A stretch of 64,000 bases of DNA from Primulina eburnea (GCF_022965805.1 NC_133102.1:2054885-2118884); one strand, 5' to 3'. Shown: positions 50,439 to 63,461, numbered from the stretch's first letter. Notes: generated by a model from the sequence alone, not told the origin. Numbers and translations are program-made.

Positions 50439-52749
50439 CAGATAATGGAGCAGGACGATCACTTTCCGGTTTGAAGAAATCTGCAAAACCTTGCTTGGAT
50501 AAACGTATCCATCTAGATCTTATATCCCAAAATAGTGTTATTATTTTGGATTTTACGTTTGTAGCATCTTTTACTGTTCGCTTATTTTCTTTCCCAGCAT
50601 GTCATCAGCTGCTTTTAACCACTTGGTATTAATCTACTACAACTTGAAATAAACCATCTATGCATAGATTATTATTGAAGAACACAATTTTCAGAACTTA
50701 CCCAAAATGCTTCACTTACCAGACTTGTAACAATAAATTTCTTATTACTATGGATTCCTTTTTTAAAAAAGAAAATAGATTAACCTTACGTTTTGTCAGT
50801 TATGCACTTATTCTTCTAGTTCTAGCTGTTTTAACGTCACTCCTCTCGTGGCTATCCTGATCGCGAATTATCTGGTCTTGGTCCTCTCATGGCTATCTTG
50901 ATATCGCGAATTGTCTGGTCTTTGTGCAAGGGACCGACTAGGTAGGTCTTAGGGAGTTAACTAATTATAGGAGCAGAAGAAAATACTTCGACCTGGCATA
51001 TTACTAAAATAAGATAAGAGCTCATTTTTTAGAATAAGAGGATCACAACCCTAAAAAGAGTTGCATTATAGTTTTAGCGATGGATCATTCTGCCTATTTC
51101 TCAATGTACTCGCGGACTTTCCACTAGTCGGGGTTGAGCTTTCAGCATTAGAGAATTGATATTGCTTACGGAAGTTTCTGCCTATCTAGAAAAGATTTTG
51201 CAAGGTGAGCTAGTGCTAACTATTATAGATTAAATTATGACTTGAGTTACTCAACCATACAATGGAAAACATTGTCTATCTTGCTTGGCATGTTGTTGGA
51301 TTGCGAGCCTCTATCTTTTCTTCCCCCTCCCCTTTTTAAGCATGTTGGGATGTTTTTCTTGCCACCTTTTTTGTAATCTCAATAATTTCATCCACTTTGG
51401 AACTTTTACATGTATTAACCTCATAACCAAAAATATAAAACTCGATCGTAAAGCACTAATCCAGGAATCTTCAAATACTGATGGACAAAAGAAAAAACTT
51501 TATCAAGCTTTAATTTCTTCATTTTACTTTTCCCGGTCAAACATATCTGGTTCCTTTTCTCTATCCGTATTCACATTCTGAGGATACAAACTCTCCTTTC
51601 TATACATTATTTATTTACCACACTTTAATCCTACACCCAATATTCTTACACATATTGGTCTCCTATTGTTTTCACGTGGTTAATCTAGCGTAACTGAGGT
51701 TATCTTCAGGTGACATTAAAAAACGAAAAAACGGACTTTAGCTATGGGTGGGTGCAACCAAAGTCAAGCACATGCCAGTAGCTCGCTAATATGGTCGAAG
51801 AAATATAGTAGAACTCAATTCCCGGTTTTGGCCAAATCGGGCCACTCAAGCTGTTATTTGAGTTTCAGTTCAAGATGGCAAGTGGTACCTTGATTAAGCT
51901 CGACTGCTCGAGTCTCGTAGAATTTTTTTCCTGTGACACACTAACAAAACCTCAGGGGACTTTCTATTTGAGCCAAATCACGTTATCAAAATGTGACAGA
52001 CAACTCTGCCCATTTTCAGTATTTTTGAAAGACCAAATTATTGTTTTCCAGCTCCTCTTTATTGGTGGATGATCCACTTAGCTTTGTTTCATTGACACAG
52101 ACTAAAAACAGCACAAGCAATCATTGCTGACTAATAAACAATCATCACTTTCGGAAATACTGTCAACATAAAAGTAAAGAGAGAGTCCGAAATCACAAGA
52201 ATGGAGTAAATTGGTTAAAAACTAAAATTTACCCGCTTCAGGTTTTTAGACTTCATAATTCATATGGGATAATTCATATGGGATATCATGTTAAAAAAAT
52301 TTTGAGCTCGAACTGGATCTGTTGTGGTACTCACCGTGATGATGGTGTTAGTTCCTATCCCCTATATTTCGCCTTTTACGAGTCTTTTATGAGTCAAAGA
52401 GAGCTAGGATAGCAGAGAAACTTGTGACTAAATTTGAAACAGTTTCCAAATGGAAAGGAACATGCAAGGCAAGATCCAATAAAGTGTGTGAGAGCTTCCG
52501 GACATCAAATATTTATCAGTTGCATATAGTGGCAGAATAATAACGGGATAAATCATGAAGATAATATGCAGGCATTAAAGAATCACGATTCTATCACTCA
52601 GAAACAGATAAACAAGGGATTTTCTCATTATTAAAAATACTTATAATATACCATCCTGATGACAATGCTCTTCAGGCAACAAGAATACAGGTGGTATATG
52701 TAGCCACACAACAAATGCAGCAAAGATATACAGACCTAAATCGAAAGAA
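50439..52749. other. Convergent intergenic region between NPF8 and OCTOPUS-like genes
   Basis: Contains the 3' flanks of both genes and, at about 50842-50925, an imperfect duplication of roughly 45 bp with CTCTCGTGGCTATC and CGCGAATTATCTGGTCTT. No gene is recognised in the remainder. Confidence 0.55.
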
Positions 52750-54773
52750 CTAAACTATGGAAGACCTTGAATCAGTCAAACGAATCACGCTTCTTGTGAT
52801 CAAGTGCGAGTTAGTGGGCTTGATTATACCTCTTCGCCCACTTCTGATGGGCGTCAAGTAAAATCTCAATGGTCCGTTATTAATATGGTTAGGGGAATAT
52901 CTTGCACTCCTATCCTTTTCCAGTACCAACTCGTCTCTCCTCTTATTTCCACTTCCATTTGTTTCAAGATTTGGTTTCCTCAAGCTCCCAAATGATCCGC
53001 CAAAGTGATTGGAGTTTCTCCAGCTCACACTACTATTGCTCCTAAACGCCTTTCTGGTCAATCCGCCCATGGCCTCCTGGCCCTCCCCATTCCCTCTCCG
53101 ATTCAACTCCTCCCAAGACGCTGAAAATGACCTCTCCAAGCTGTTTATTCCACCATACTTACGCTCAAGTTCAAATTTGTTTCCATTACCAAGCCGGTTT
53201 ATGAATCCCCATATCCTCCAACTCCAACTCCTAGACTTTTTGGACTCCTTTTGTTCCCTATTTTTAAACCATCCTTAAACCCATTACGCAGCTCAAAAGT
53301 CTCAGAAACATCGTCCCTCAAAGAATTCAAAATTGGATCCCTCGAACTCTCCCTCACCAATAATTTCGGCCTGTGAACGGAATCTGCAGATGTGGGCAAC
53401 ACCTTAGTGTCAATATCTGCAGTCACGGAAGCTTCTGCGTTCCTCATTGAGCTAGACCTATCAAGACTCTTCCTTCTCCTCGAAGAAGAATCTGAGTAAT
53501 ACTCTCTTGTCTGTGCCGACCCTCCAGGCACAACTTCACTCTCATCAGTAATGTTCATTGGCATTGTTGCCGGCTCTTCCACTGGAATTTGCATATCCGA
53601 CCGCGTGACATGTGTGACTGGGGAATCCTCGATTACAGAAATCATTGGTGCAATTCTTGGAAAAGTCCTACCAATCAAATGCCCGTCCCAAGAGGCTCGA
53701 GGCTCATCAAACGAATATCTTGGATCGTCGAAGCTGATCCTTCCAACATCAAGTGAAAACCCAGGCTCCGTGTCGCAAGACCTCCTCCCAAACCCGTAAT
53801 CGGCCACCTCTGACTGAGTTTCCCGGTACTGCCTTGAGATTGGTTTATCCACGGGTAATGCACCTGGGTTTTCTCCATTATTCTGCTTTTTAACCTTCTG
53901 CTTCCGCCTCCAGTTGTGCCATTTCTTGCTGAAAACCGAGGCAGCTGCCCAAAATCCTCCGCCAGAACTCTTCTTCTCTCGGGCATCAAGATCTATGTGG
54001 TCCTTCGTAAGCTTCAAATTATTCGTATTAAAAACTTCTGCTTCGATTACACCACCATTATTCGCCTCCGTTTTGCTGTCATTTATCAGATTCTCTAGAT
54101 GGGAATCTAGGACTGGAGTTATTTCATCTCCACCACCATCATCATCCACCAAGGGAGCTTCTATATTTTCTGCGTCTTTAAATTCGTCCTCATTTTCAGT
54201 TTCGGCAAAAACGGGCTTATTGGCAACACAAGACTCGTAATTTCTAGAATTCTGGCTATAATCTGGGCGGTTTTGAGACGATGGAGCGGAGGGTTTCTCA
54301 GCAGTACCCTTGTTATCGACTTCGAGAGCAAAAAGAGAGCAGAGAGTGCTCGAGTTTCTCACCCTGACGTCACAAGATTTTCTCTGGGGATCGCAGAATT
54401 GGCCAATAGCTTCATTCTTGGTAGCTGAAAATGACTTAGTACGTCGCAATTCATACAGAAATGAGGTGGGTTTGGAAGGCTTAGGAGAGACTGGCGGTGG
54501 GAGAGAGTTAGTGTTAGCGATGGGTTTCGAAGATGAATATGAGAATAACGATTTAATGGCAGCTGCGGCGGCTGCCGAAGCGGATGATGGGCGGCGAGAA
54601 GACGAGGGAGTGTTGGGGGAACACTTATCTAATGTGGTAAGGCGCTCGCAGAGGCAAGACGGACAGAATCCGGAGAACTGCTCATCAGGGTGGCGGTCAC
54701 AGCTGAAAGAGGACCGCGGAGCCTGTGGCGGCGGAGGCGCTGTTGGGTCAACGACGGTGGCGTTAGAATTCAT
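52750..54773 (-). CDS. OPS: OCTOPUS-like protein (DUF740), with apparent 1-bp frameshift
   Basis: Start ATG at 54773; intronless, as in Arabidopsis OPS. OCTOPUS proteins are polar plasma-membrane-associated regulators of phloem differentiation. The N-terminus has the Cys-rich block CDRHPDEQFSGFCPSCLCER, then ELRRTKSFSATKNEA, then ISRQYRETQSEVADYGFGRR and DDPRYSFDEPRASWDG, and SSSRRRKSLDRSSSMRNAEA. The frame is lost at an A run, seen as T5 at 53261-53265 on the plus strand. Up to there the frame is good; after it the family-like reading (KKSRSWSWRIWGFINRLGNG, then ERSFSASWEELN) continues in another frame to the stop at 52750. One added base makes the length exactly 2025 nt, or 674 aa. As written, translation would end near 53199. 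An indel in a homopolymer points first to a sequencing or consensus error. Confidence 0.88.
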
Positions 54774-55341
54774 AACCGCTGGAAATGGCCGGGAACACCG
54801 CACCACCAGTTCATTTTACGACATTGCAGCGATTTGCATGATTAATTCAAAGAGCATATTTCTGGAAAAGGGACAGGAATTACAGAGAGAAAAGGAAGAC
54901 GAAGAGGTGGAAGTGCAAACATCGGTGTGCTCTCATCTCTCCATGTACAATCTCTATCAAGTGGGGAGGGCCTTGGGGCATCGGCGCCCGTTTCCATTTT
55001 TTTACAAGCAAATATGTAATTTTATTAATAAGATTCATTACAAAATTTATAAGCTACGTGGAAAAAATTTCGTTCGCCCCACAAAAACAGTCAAAGATTG
55101 AACAGTTTGATTTATTATTCCTCGAATACGGTTTTTGTTGTTGTTCGAATATTGTTGAGCCTGAGAGCACTCGACAGCAGCATTAAATCTTCAATCTTGA
55201 GACATAGGCTCCTGTGCAGCATAGATCTTTCATTTGAGCCGGTGATTGTTTACACAGACACGAACATTTAAAATTTTTTCACACAAATTAACTTCAAATC
55301 TTCACGTACAACAATTAACTCACCATCATAATCGTCACAAG
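54774..55341. other. Upstream region of the OCTOPUS-like gene
   Basis: Leader and promoter side of the gene, ending at the CACTA terminus. The long plus-strand ORF covering 54310-55101 is the antisense of the OCTOPUS N-terminus plus its leader. I support no separate feature here. Confidence 0.5.
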
Positions 55342-56045
55342 CACTACAAGAAATTTTACATTTCGCGACGTTGAGCAACATAGCAAAATGTAAGGAAAAC
55401 ACGTCGCCGAATATTTGGCGACGCCAAAACGCGTCGCTGAGTTGCGTCACAAAATGTTCGTAGGCAAATGTCAATCGGGCCTTTGGCGACGCAGAAAGTA
55501 AAACGCCACTAATAGTATACGCATTTCGCGACACTGATCCTACACGTCGCGAAAAAGTATTATCATGTGGCGACGCCGTTCTTGCGTCGCGAAATGTATT
55601 TTTTAATTCAATTTTCCTATATTATTGTAATTATTTGGCGACGAAAAAAAACTCATCACCAAAGATATTAGACATTTGGCGACGCCTTTAGCGTTACCGA
55701 TTTTTCTATTTTTTATTCATCCAGTGAAAACATTGTCAAAATGTGTCATTAATATTATATTTGTCTATTAAATATGAATACCAAATAAAATAATTATATA
55801 TAACAAAATTTAATAGACGTGCAATTTTACTATTGAACAATCAAATATTTTTAAAAAAGAAATACAAACTAATCTAATAATGTCCAAAAACAAACTTACT
55901 CAAATACTAATTACATAATGTTGCAAAATTAAAAATACTAATTACATAATGTTGCAAAATTAAAAACACTACATAGTCGTTGTTGCAAAATAAATAAAAA
56001 TAACTACATAGTCGTTGTTGGAGGCGAGGGAAGTGATGGAGGAGA

Positions 56046-56423
56046 TCAAGTGGAAGAGCTTGTCGATGGAGGCTGAAAAGAGAAACCAGGAATGACCTGT
56101 TGCAAGTGTTGCAATAATGCATCAAATTTTTGTTGTTGCTCACCTATAGTCTGTTGCTGCTCACCTATAGTCTGCTTTTGCTCATCGATCATTTGTTGCA
56201 GAGCCATAATTTTTTCACCATCATCATTATGCTTTGAGCTGATGTTTGTGGCCCTAGGACCACCCACTATGGATAGTTTAGGTAATGGACCTAAACCCTT
56301 GACGTAGCGAGACCGTGAGCCTAAGACTTGGGTCATGATATTGACATCTTTGGGCTTATTCACATTATCAATAGTAGAGAGAGACACTTCACCCTCTGGT
56401 TGAGTCGATCGAACTTCCACCAT
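56046..56423 (-). pseudogene. CACTA second-gene remnant (Transposase_24-like C-terminus)
   Basis: Open frame ending at 56046. The part reading MTQVLGSRSRYVKGLGPLPK, followed by a Gln-rich coiled-coil with QTIGEQQQTIGEQQQKFDAL, matches the tail of the plant CACTA-associated protein family. The N-terminal part is missing or broken. The frame is open further upstream to 56468; the start given is the internal Met in the EMVEVRS context. Confidence 0.7.
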
Positions 56424-56592
56424 TTCAGCCTTAAAAGAAATTAAATTATTAGTATTTAAAAAAATCATTGTTACTAAAAATATAAAGGAATAAAAGAAAA
56501 TATTCTCTAAAACTAAATAATAAAGTATTTAATGGATTTCAATCCATTATTTTCTCTAACCCAAGCAAAGAAGCTTGAACGTGCCAAAAAAT

Positions 56593-56895
56593 TCAAAAAC
56601 ATAAAATAAACAAACTATAAACAAAAAAAAATTCATGCTCTGTCGGTGGATGTTCATACTGCTCACCATGGTAGTCCCACACTTTGTATGATTGTTGTAT
56701 CCCATATTTTATTAGGTGTATCTCTACTAAGCGCAATGGCTGATACAGATGATTCAAACAAGTATTACATGGGCATCTTATTTCCCCCTCTTCATTGACG
56801 TACTCGATAGCTCGTGTGACAAATGTTCGAACACCATTTTTATATTCGAGAGAGATTCTGTTCGTCACACTCATCCAACTTTTGTCAATCGTCAT
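56593..56895 (-). pseudogene. TNP2-type transposase remnant (transposase-associated domain only)
   Basis: This 100-aa ORF begins MTIDKSWM and carries the Cys pattern CPCNTCLNHLYQPLRLVEIH and HLIKYGIQQSYKVWDYHGE, typical of the N-terminal transposase-associated domain of CACTA transposases. It stops after about 80 matching residues. The catalytic core is absent, so the element cannot move itself. Confidence 0.78.
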
Positions 56896-57236
56896 TTTGA
56901 AAAACTGGAGTCAACAAATATATACATTAAGTTTCATTCAAAGACATGAAAATCAACAAGATTCCATACATTACTGTCTATCTCATTATTACTAAATAAA
57001 GAACAAATTATTAACTTCTAACAAATGATTCACGAACATTTTAAAAAAACTACTAACAAAATTATCGACAAAACAAATAAAACAATGGAAAAAGATGTTG
57101 TAGTCATGTCTTACACACATGAGAAATATATTGTAGTTCAATATATAATACAAAGGCCACATAGAAATTAAGCAACAAAATGCCGTTAATTGAAATTCTT
57201 GCACAATGAACAATTAGGAACAACAAATTAAGAAAA

Positions 57237-57473
57237 TTGATCAAAGAACAAGCTTCTACAAAAAATGACCTCGAACTTACAAATTCTAAGCTCAAGAAAC
57301 TGACGGAGCAAATTCAAATACTGGAAGAGAAATTGCAAACTGCACTCAATGAAAATGTAAAGCGAAAAGTGAAGCAGAAAGAGGATGAGAAGCTCTGGAA
57401 AGGACTGGACTCTAAGTTCTATTTGACAAAAACGCTGTGCGAACAACTCGATGGAACATTGCAGCAATTAACA
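57237..57473 (+). pseudogene. ZYP1-like (synaptonemal complex) gene fragment inside the CACTA element
   Basis: About 79 codons read as a coiled-coil: [20 protein letters not shown], then [34 protein letters not shown] and [16 protein letters not shown]. This matches my recollection of the N-terminal coiled-coil of plant ZYP1, the transverse filament protein of the synaptonemal complex, including EDEKLW, LDSKF and TKTLC. The ORF runs on to 57569 with unrelated residues. It is on the strand opposite to the transposase remnants. It looks like a captured host exon. It is an isolated fragment with no continuation as a ZYP1 gene on either side. Confidence 0.7.
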
Positions 57474-57979
57474 ATATGGACCGATAATCATCCTTCCGAA
57501 ACGAGGCGTTTCGTATCCATTCGCCATCCTTACAAAGAAGGCCCAATATTTTTCAGTAAAATGGTTTAATATTTGAAATAGAAAGTGCGTAGTTATATAG
57601 TCAATCGAAATGTTCAAAAATTGACAATCAAAGATTGGGTAACTAAAATTATGCAGCTTTATTCACCTCAACAGATTCGATGTCGATGAAATCCGGCCCT
57701 GCCTCTTATGATTAACAACAGCTCTCTGAAAATCTTTCACTTGAAGCCACTTCCCGATAGAAGAAAATAACGATCACGATGATTGAGGATTCTATGAGGC
57801 GGGAGAGATTTGGGGATAGAAGAGAAGAACGATCACGTTGATTTGCGGATTCTACAAAGGCGTTAGAGATTTTGGGGATTCTACCAGGCGGGGGAAAATG
57901 AGGGAGAAATAGTGGGAGAAAGAAAACACTTATAATAAATAATACAAACATAATAAAAAAATTATACTTTTGTATATAA

Positions 57980-58099
<120 letters not shown>

Positions 58100-58271
58100 C
58101 GTATAAAAAATAAGTTATAAAATAATAATTTTGCGATACAAAAACTGAATTTTAATATTTGAGATAAACAAAACGTGTAATATTTAACATACTTTTACAT
58201 ATTTTAAACGGAAGAAAATATGAAATTCTAGGAAATTTAGAATTAAATCATGCCTTCAAAGTTTTATTTAG

Positions 58272-58454
58272 CGAGTATGTCTCTTGTGAGACGGTCTCCC
58301 GAATTTTTATCTATAAGACATGTCAACTTTACCGATATTCACAATGAAAAATAATAGCATAAAAAATAATATTTTTTCATTTATGACCCAATTAATTGAG
58401 AGACCTGTCTCACAAAATACAACTCGTCAGACCGTATCACACAATTTTTTGTCA
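58272..58454 (-). repeat. Dispersed palindromic-ended repeat, copy 11 (reverse), nested in CACTA
   Basis: GTGAGACGGTCTCCCGAATT at the left and ACAAAATACAACTCGTCAG near the right. The AATACTCTTAGCA block has lost about eight bases. Confidence 0.83.
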
Positions 58455-58805
58455 TATTTAGCTTGAGTTTCACCTGGTGAGAAAAAAATAAATATTAAAT
58501 TAACCAAAATATCAACGTTTTAAAATACCCAACATACCTCTATCACATAAATTATTCTAATTTACGAAGAAATTAAAAAATAATTACACAATTAAATAAC
58601 CAAAAGAAGCCTATTCAAAAACGAATTATAAATCTTTAAAAAAAAAACGAATTATAAATAATTTTATAATAAAATAACCAACATAACATTTAATCATGAA
58701 TTAATTTCGATTTAAATCTGGATGTGCTAAAAATATTTGCATGCCTTATTAAATTCTTATTTTTACTCTTCAAGTTGGAACATATGGTTTCATAATTTGA
58801 GAATG

Positions 58806-58985
58806 GGTGAGTCTCATGTGAGACCGTCTCACGAGTCATAATCCGTGAGACGGGTCAATCCGACTCATATTCACAATAAAAAGTAATACTCTTAGCATAA
58901 AAAGTAATACTTTTTCATGGGTGACCCAAATAAGAGATCCGTCTCACAAATACGACCCGTGAGACCGTCTCACACAAGTTTTTGC
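58806..58985 (-). repeat. Dispersed palindromic-ended repeat, copy 12 (reverse), nested in CACTA
   Basis: The cleanest copy in the window. Both palindromes (GTGAGACCGTCTCAC) are perfect, and the middle AAAAAGTAATACTCTTAGCA and GGGTGACCCAAATAAGAGA are intact, suggesting recent insertion. Confidence 0.9.
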
Positions 58986-60322
58986 CTTTGAGAATTCAAC
59001 CAAAGTCTCGTATTGGAAGAGTTAATAATATAGAAAAATATATTTAATGATGTATCCAAAATAAAAAAAAAAAAACCCGGTTGTCGGTTAGATTCAGTTC
59101 TGTTACTTATTTTTTCGATTTGAATTCTGATTTTAACAAAAGTTTGAACACCCCTATCATGAGACACACTTAAAACTTAATGGAATATGGGAAAATATAT
59201 TAAGTTCAGATGTTAATATGAGATGTGTAATGAACTGAATGGAGTTGAATACAATGAAACAATTAATGGATCGAATTCGGATTGTAATACATATAATCAG
59301 GCTCGAGCTCGATTCAAAGTTCGAAAAATTGTAAAATGTTTTGCTCGCGAGCTATTCGAATAATTAAATGCTTGAAATTTATTTATTTAATAAATATTAA
59401 TAAGATATCAAAGCTCGCGATCGGCTCGAGAACTATATATAGACCAAAATAATTTGAGCTTAAGTTAAAATGAATTCAAATTAAATATTTTCTGAGTCGG
59501 TCCAAAAAGCTCACGAGTAACTCAGCTCGTTTACATTCCTTGATATTGAAAAATAAAAGCTATTCGGCGACGCACAAATGCCAATGAGTCGCGTAGCAAA
59601 AAAGACTCTCCACGCATTAGCGACGTTTGAGTATACAATGCGTCGTGAAATGTACCAATGAAATAACTTTTCATCAAAAAAATTTGGCAACGCTTGCTAC
59701 GCGTCGTGAAAAGAGTTACCAATACGCGTCGTGAAAAGATTTACCAATTTTGCGACGCTCTAGGATTATCTTTCTGCGACGTTTAACTGAGTCATGTCGC
59801 CAAAGGACCTAGAATGTTGGTGGGAAAATTTCCCGCCACGTATCAGCGACGTTCAGTGTGTTCTATATCGTTAAATGCTTACATTTCGTGACACGTTAGC
59901 TTTGTTTCGTCGCCAAATAACCCAAAATAAAGGGGGGAAAATAAACGCACATGATTCGCTATTTCAGCGACGCTGAGCACATTATGCGTCGCCAAATGGT
60001 GCCATAAGACGACGTTCAACGTTCGGTGCGTCGCGATAGGTCATAAGAGATCTACTCAATTTTAATTTTTAATTATGTACTACGTAACTTTTCCATGCAT
60101 GTGGTTACATTATATGACATGATATGATTGTTATTTAGTGTAAAAGATGACGTTAAATATCCTTATTTATCTTATGCTTGTTTAGTTTTTACAATAAATG
60201 AAGTTTAAAAAAATTGTATTATCTATCACATCCCACGAGTTAAACGTATATTTCATGGTATGTTGAGAAATTAGAATTATTTTTAATATGAAGCATAACC
60301 CTTTTAATCAGTGTTACTTTTA

Positions 60323-60504
60323 GCAAAAACTTGTGTGAGACAGTCTCACGGGTCGTATTTGTGAGACAGATCTCTTATTTGGGTCATCCATGAAAAGTAT
60401 TATTTTTTATGCTAAGTGTACTATTTTTTATTGAGAATATGGGTAGGGTTGACCCGTCTCACAGATTAAGATCCGTGAGACGGTTTCACATGAGACTCAC
60501 TCGT
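60323..60504 (+). repeat. Dispersed palindromic-ended repeat, copy 13 (forward)
   Basis: Full length and well conserved: GGGTCGTATTTGTGAGACAG, then TTATTTGGGTCATCCATG, then GGGTTGACCCGTCTCACAG, with a slightly changed right palindrome (GTGAGACGGTTTCAC). Confidence 0.88.
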
Positions 60505-60834
60505 TACTTTTTACATTGATTATCGTGATTATAAGCATCTCTGAGAAGGTCAAGTAAAATCTTCTTTAGTTTCAATTTAATGTGCGTACAAATAAAATAA
60601 AATACTCCTTCCAATATGGCAAAACGACGTCATGTTGGTTTGTTATTGTAGTTTCGTCGACGATGGTTTCAAGTTTACAGTCTTTGTACTTGGAGGCTGC
60701 TTCTATTCTAAATTGGGAGAACTTCTCTCATGTAGGAAAACCATTGGATTTGAATGAATTTGGAGAAGTTCAATCTTCCATAAAATTATTTATAATTCTC
60801 GAGAATTTCATTCTGGTTAGTAATATTGTGACGA

Positions 60835-60836
<2 letters not shown>

Positions 60837-60879
<43 letters not shown>
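60837..60879. repeat. (TA)n microsatellite
   Basis: About 20 uninterrupted TA units. Confidence 0.9.
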
Positions 60880-60881
<2 letters not shown>

Positions 60882-61429
60882 TTAAGAGTAAAGTATTTTT
60901 TCAAAAAGAAAAAAATAGTGATAGGCTAAGCCTACATGATTGAGAGTAGTAGAGTGATGAGTGACCTTCTGAAAAATTTTTGTGCGTCAAAACTGCCAAC
61001 GTTGCATCATTTGATCTGGTTGGTTAGATGAGCCGTAAAAGAGTGACGACAGATATTAACGGATTATCTTTTATCTACTATGAACATGTTCAGCAGTAGG
61101 AAAAATTATAAAATTGATATCTACGATATATGAAACAGTATCAACATATAGATAAGAATTTCTCCAAACTCGTGAGCTTAACAATCGGCGTACTCTAAAT
61201 TGCCACAATATAAAAAAATTCCACCTCAGTTAGTAATTATAATTTTTGGACTAATAATAAACTATTAATCTCAACAAACAGACATAAAGCGCGTATATGT
61301 CTCTGCACCCTTTAGTTTTTTATCAAACAATGAAGAAAGTTGGTCAAATTTTTTTTTTCAAAAAACAAATTTAAAAAGGAGGCGACAAAAAATAAAAATT
61401 AAAAAATCATTCAATATCTGTCTTTTTAC

Positions 61430-61978
61430 CAAGGTTCTAAAAGGCGTGAAGCGCCCCGAAGCGCGGATGTCGAGCTCCAAGCTTTTCAAGCTTAAGCGAG
61501 ATTAGCACAGGCTTAAGCGTGAAAAAGCGTTTTTTATATTCAGTGTAATTGTAATTATCTCAAACCAATAATTAGATAAAATAATACATAAATATGATAA
61601 ATTTTATGTCTGATGCATTAATTCTCATATTTATAAAATCATAAAATATCAAAATTACAATCTTAATTTGTTTTTGCAACTAAAACACATTAAAAATGTT
61701 AAATATTTGTCAAATCATTATCAGACATGCTTAATCATAATTAAAATTAAAAAATAAACATCTAAATTATAAACCTAATTTATTATTTTAAAATAAAAAA
61801 ACATACCTTCAAAATAAAAAAATTAATAGATGCGATCAATTGTAGTTAAGCACGCTTAATCAAACACCTTAATTATGCTTAATTCGGTCAAACTACAGTT
61901 TGACCGTTTTTTTTCCGCTTTCTCCGAAGCGGGCGTTTTCGCCAAGCTTCAAGCTTAAACGAGCTTTTTAGAACACTG
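61430..61978. mobile_element. hAT-type MITE, 549 bp, with 8-bp target duplication
   Basis: Left end CAAGGTTCTAAAAGGCG; right end, reverse complemented, CAGTGTTCTAAAAAGCTCG. Next to both ends are GC-richer blocks with AAGCTT and GAAGC motifs that can pair (AAGCGCCCCGAAGCGC on the left, CGAAGCGGGCGTTTTCG on the right) around an AT-rich centre. The perfect duplication CTTTTTAC is at 61422-61429 and 61979-61986. There is no coding capacity. Confidence 0.86.
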
Positions 61979-62293
61979 CTTTTTACTCATGGGCTTGTCT
62001 TTTCATGTTTGTTTGATATAGTTATTTAGAATAAATAATAATTTCTAGGCAAAAAAATTAATAGGAATAAATAATAATCCCATTATAGAGAAAAATTCTT
62101 TCCCATATGTGGCGGGTCCTTTCTCGGTCCGATTATTTAATCAACATTCTACTTTTTTTTCATATAATAATTATTAAAAAAAATCACGAATAAATCTCGT
62201 CGAGTTCACAAAGCTCTTATGAATCAAATAAAAATAATCAGGAAATCAACAGCAGGCGTGCACTATCGGTTTCGCATTCACATTAAATCAAAG

Positions 62294-62439
62294 ACAAAAA
62301 CTTGTGTGAAACGGTCTCATGGGTCGTATTTATGAGACGTATATCTTATTTGGGTCATTTATGAAAAATATTACATTTTATGCTAAAAATATTACTATTT
62401 ATTGTGAATATCGGTAGGGTTGACCCGTCTCACGGATTA
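62294..62439 (+). repeat. Dispersed palindromic-ended repeat, copy 14 (forward, 3'-truncated)
   Basis: Starts normally (GTGTGAAACGGTCTCATGGG) and runs through GGTAGGGTTGACCCGTCTCA, then breaks off at CGGATTA. The right palindrome is lost. Confidence 0.82.
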
Positions 62440-63461
62440 CTCTAAGTCAAATTATGGTGTCTTGATATTAAGGTGTTCACTAATTATTCTTCATAATCAC
62501 ATACAAATCAACTTTGGAAGCTCCAACATTCGACATATTGTATGGTTGTAGTTCGTTCCAAGTCTCGAATCTTTTAGGTTGTATATGGATGGAATGATTT
62601 GAGTGGATTCTATGTCAAATTCATATATCAGATTCATTGTATTTGTTTAGCTCAAAATTAAAATCAAGGATTGAAATCTCTTTTGTTTCTTTAATTAAAC
62701 TTTATTGTTTCAAATTTAGATTAACTCTCCAAACTAATCATTTTGAAATCGTCCGACAAGTTCAAATCCATCAATTCAAACATAACTTTACGGATTGTAG
62801 TATGAAATGAGATCATTTGTTTTATATAATAAATATTTCGGATATAATGTAAAGTACATGAGTATGGTCTATGCAATGCTTAATGTTTTATCTTATTTAT
62901 TTTTCTCCGCAATAGTTATTTTTAAAAAAAGTCTCAATGCAACATTGCACTTGATCATACATGCGATTTAAAAAGATTTACTTTTTTTGTTATTACCAAT
63001 TACAATTTTTGTACATTATAGTGAATTTTAACCATTACAAATAAAAAATGTTAGAATATGGAATGGTAGATGTACTTGATAAATGTAGTGAAAAAGGGTG
63101 GAAATACATAAGGGTACTTTATTTTAACCTCGGTCAATATTTTTTTAAGAAAATGAGCTCTTCAAATATATTTCGAATACATTTGAGAATGTCATTTTAT
63201 TAAAAAAAAGAGTTTACCGAGGTTATTTAACCAATTTTCTCGAAATACATACACACACAAAAGAAGCCCTCGATCATTTCAAAATAAAATTGGACCCTAT
63301 AATTGATTGTTTATACACCCACAAAAAGCGAACTGTCCAATAAAGTACATTATTTTTTATGAAATCCCACTATAAAAGAAGCCTTTATTTTGGACCCAAA
63401 ATGGCCATTTATTCACACTCTCGTCCTAGCCTGAAAGGGGGGAACCAAAAACAAAACATTA

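Noticed and set aside
54310..55101. 263-codon plus-strand ORF
   Set aside because: Antisense to the OCTOPUS-like N-terminus and leader. The sense strand gives clear family motifs and this one gives none.
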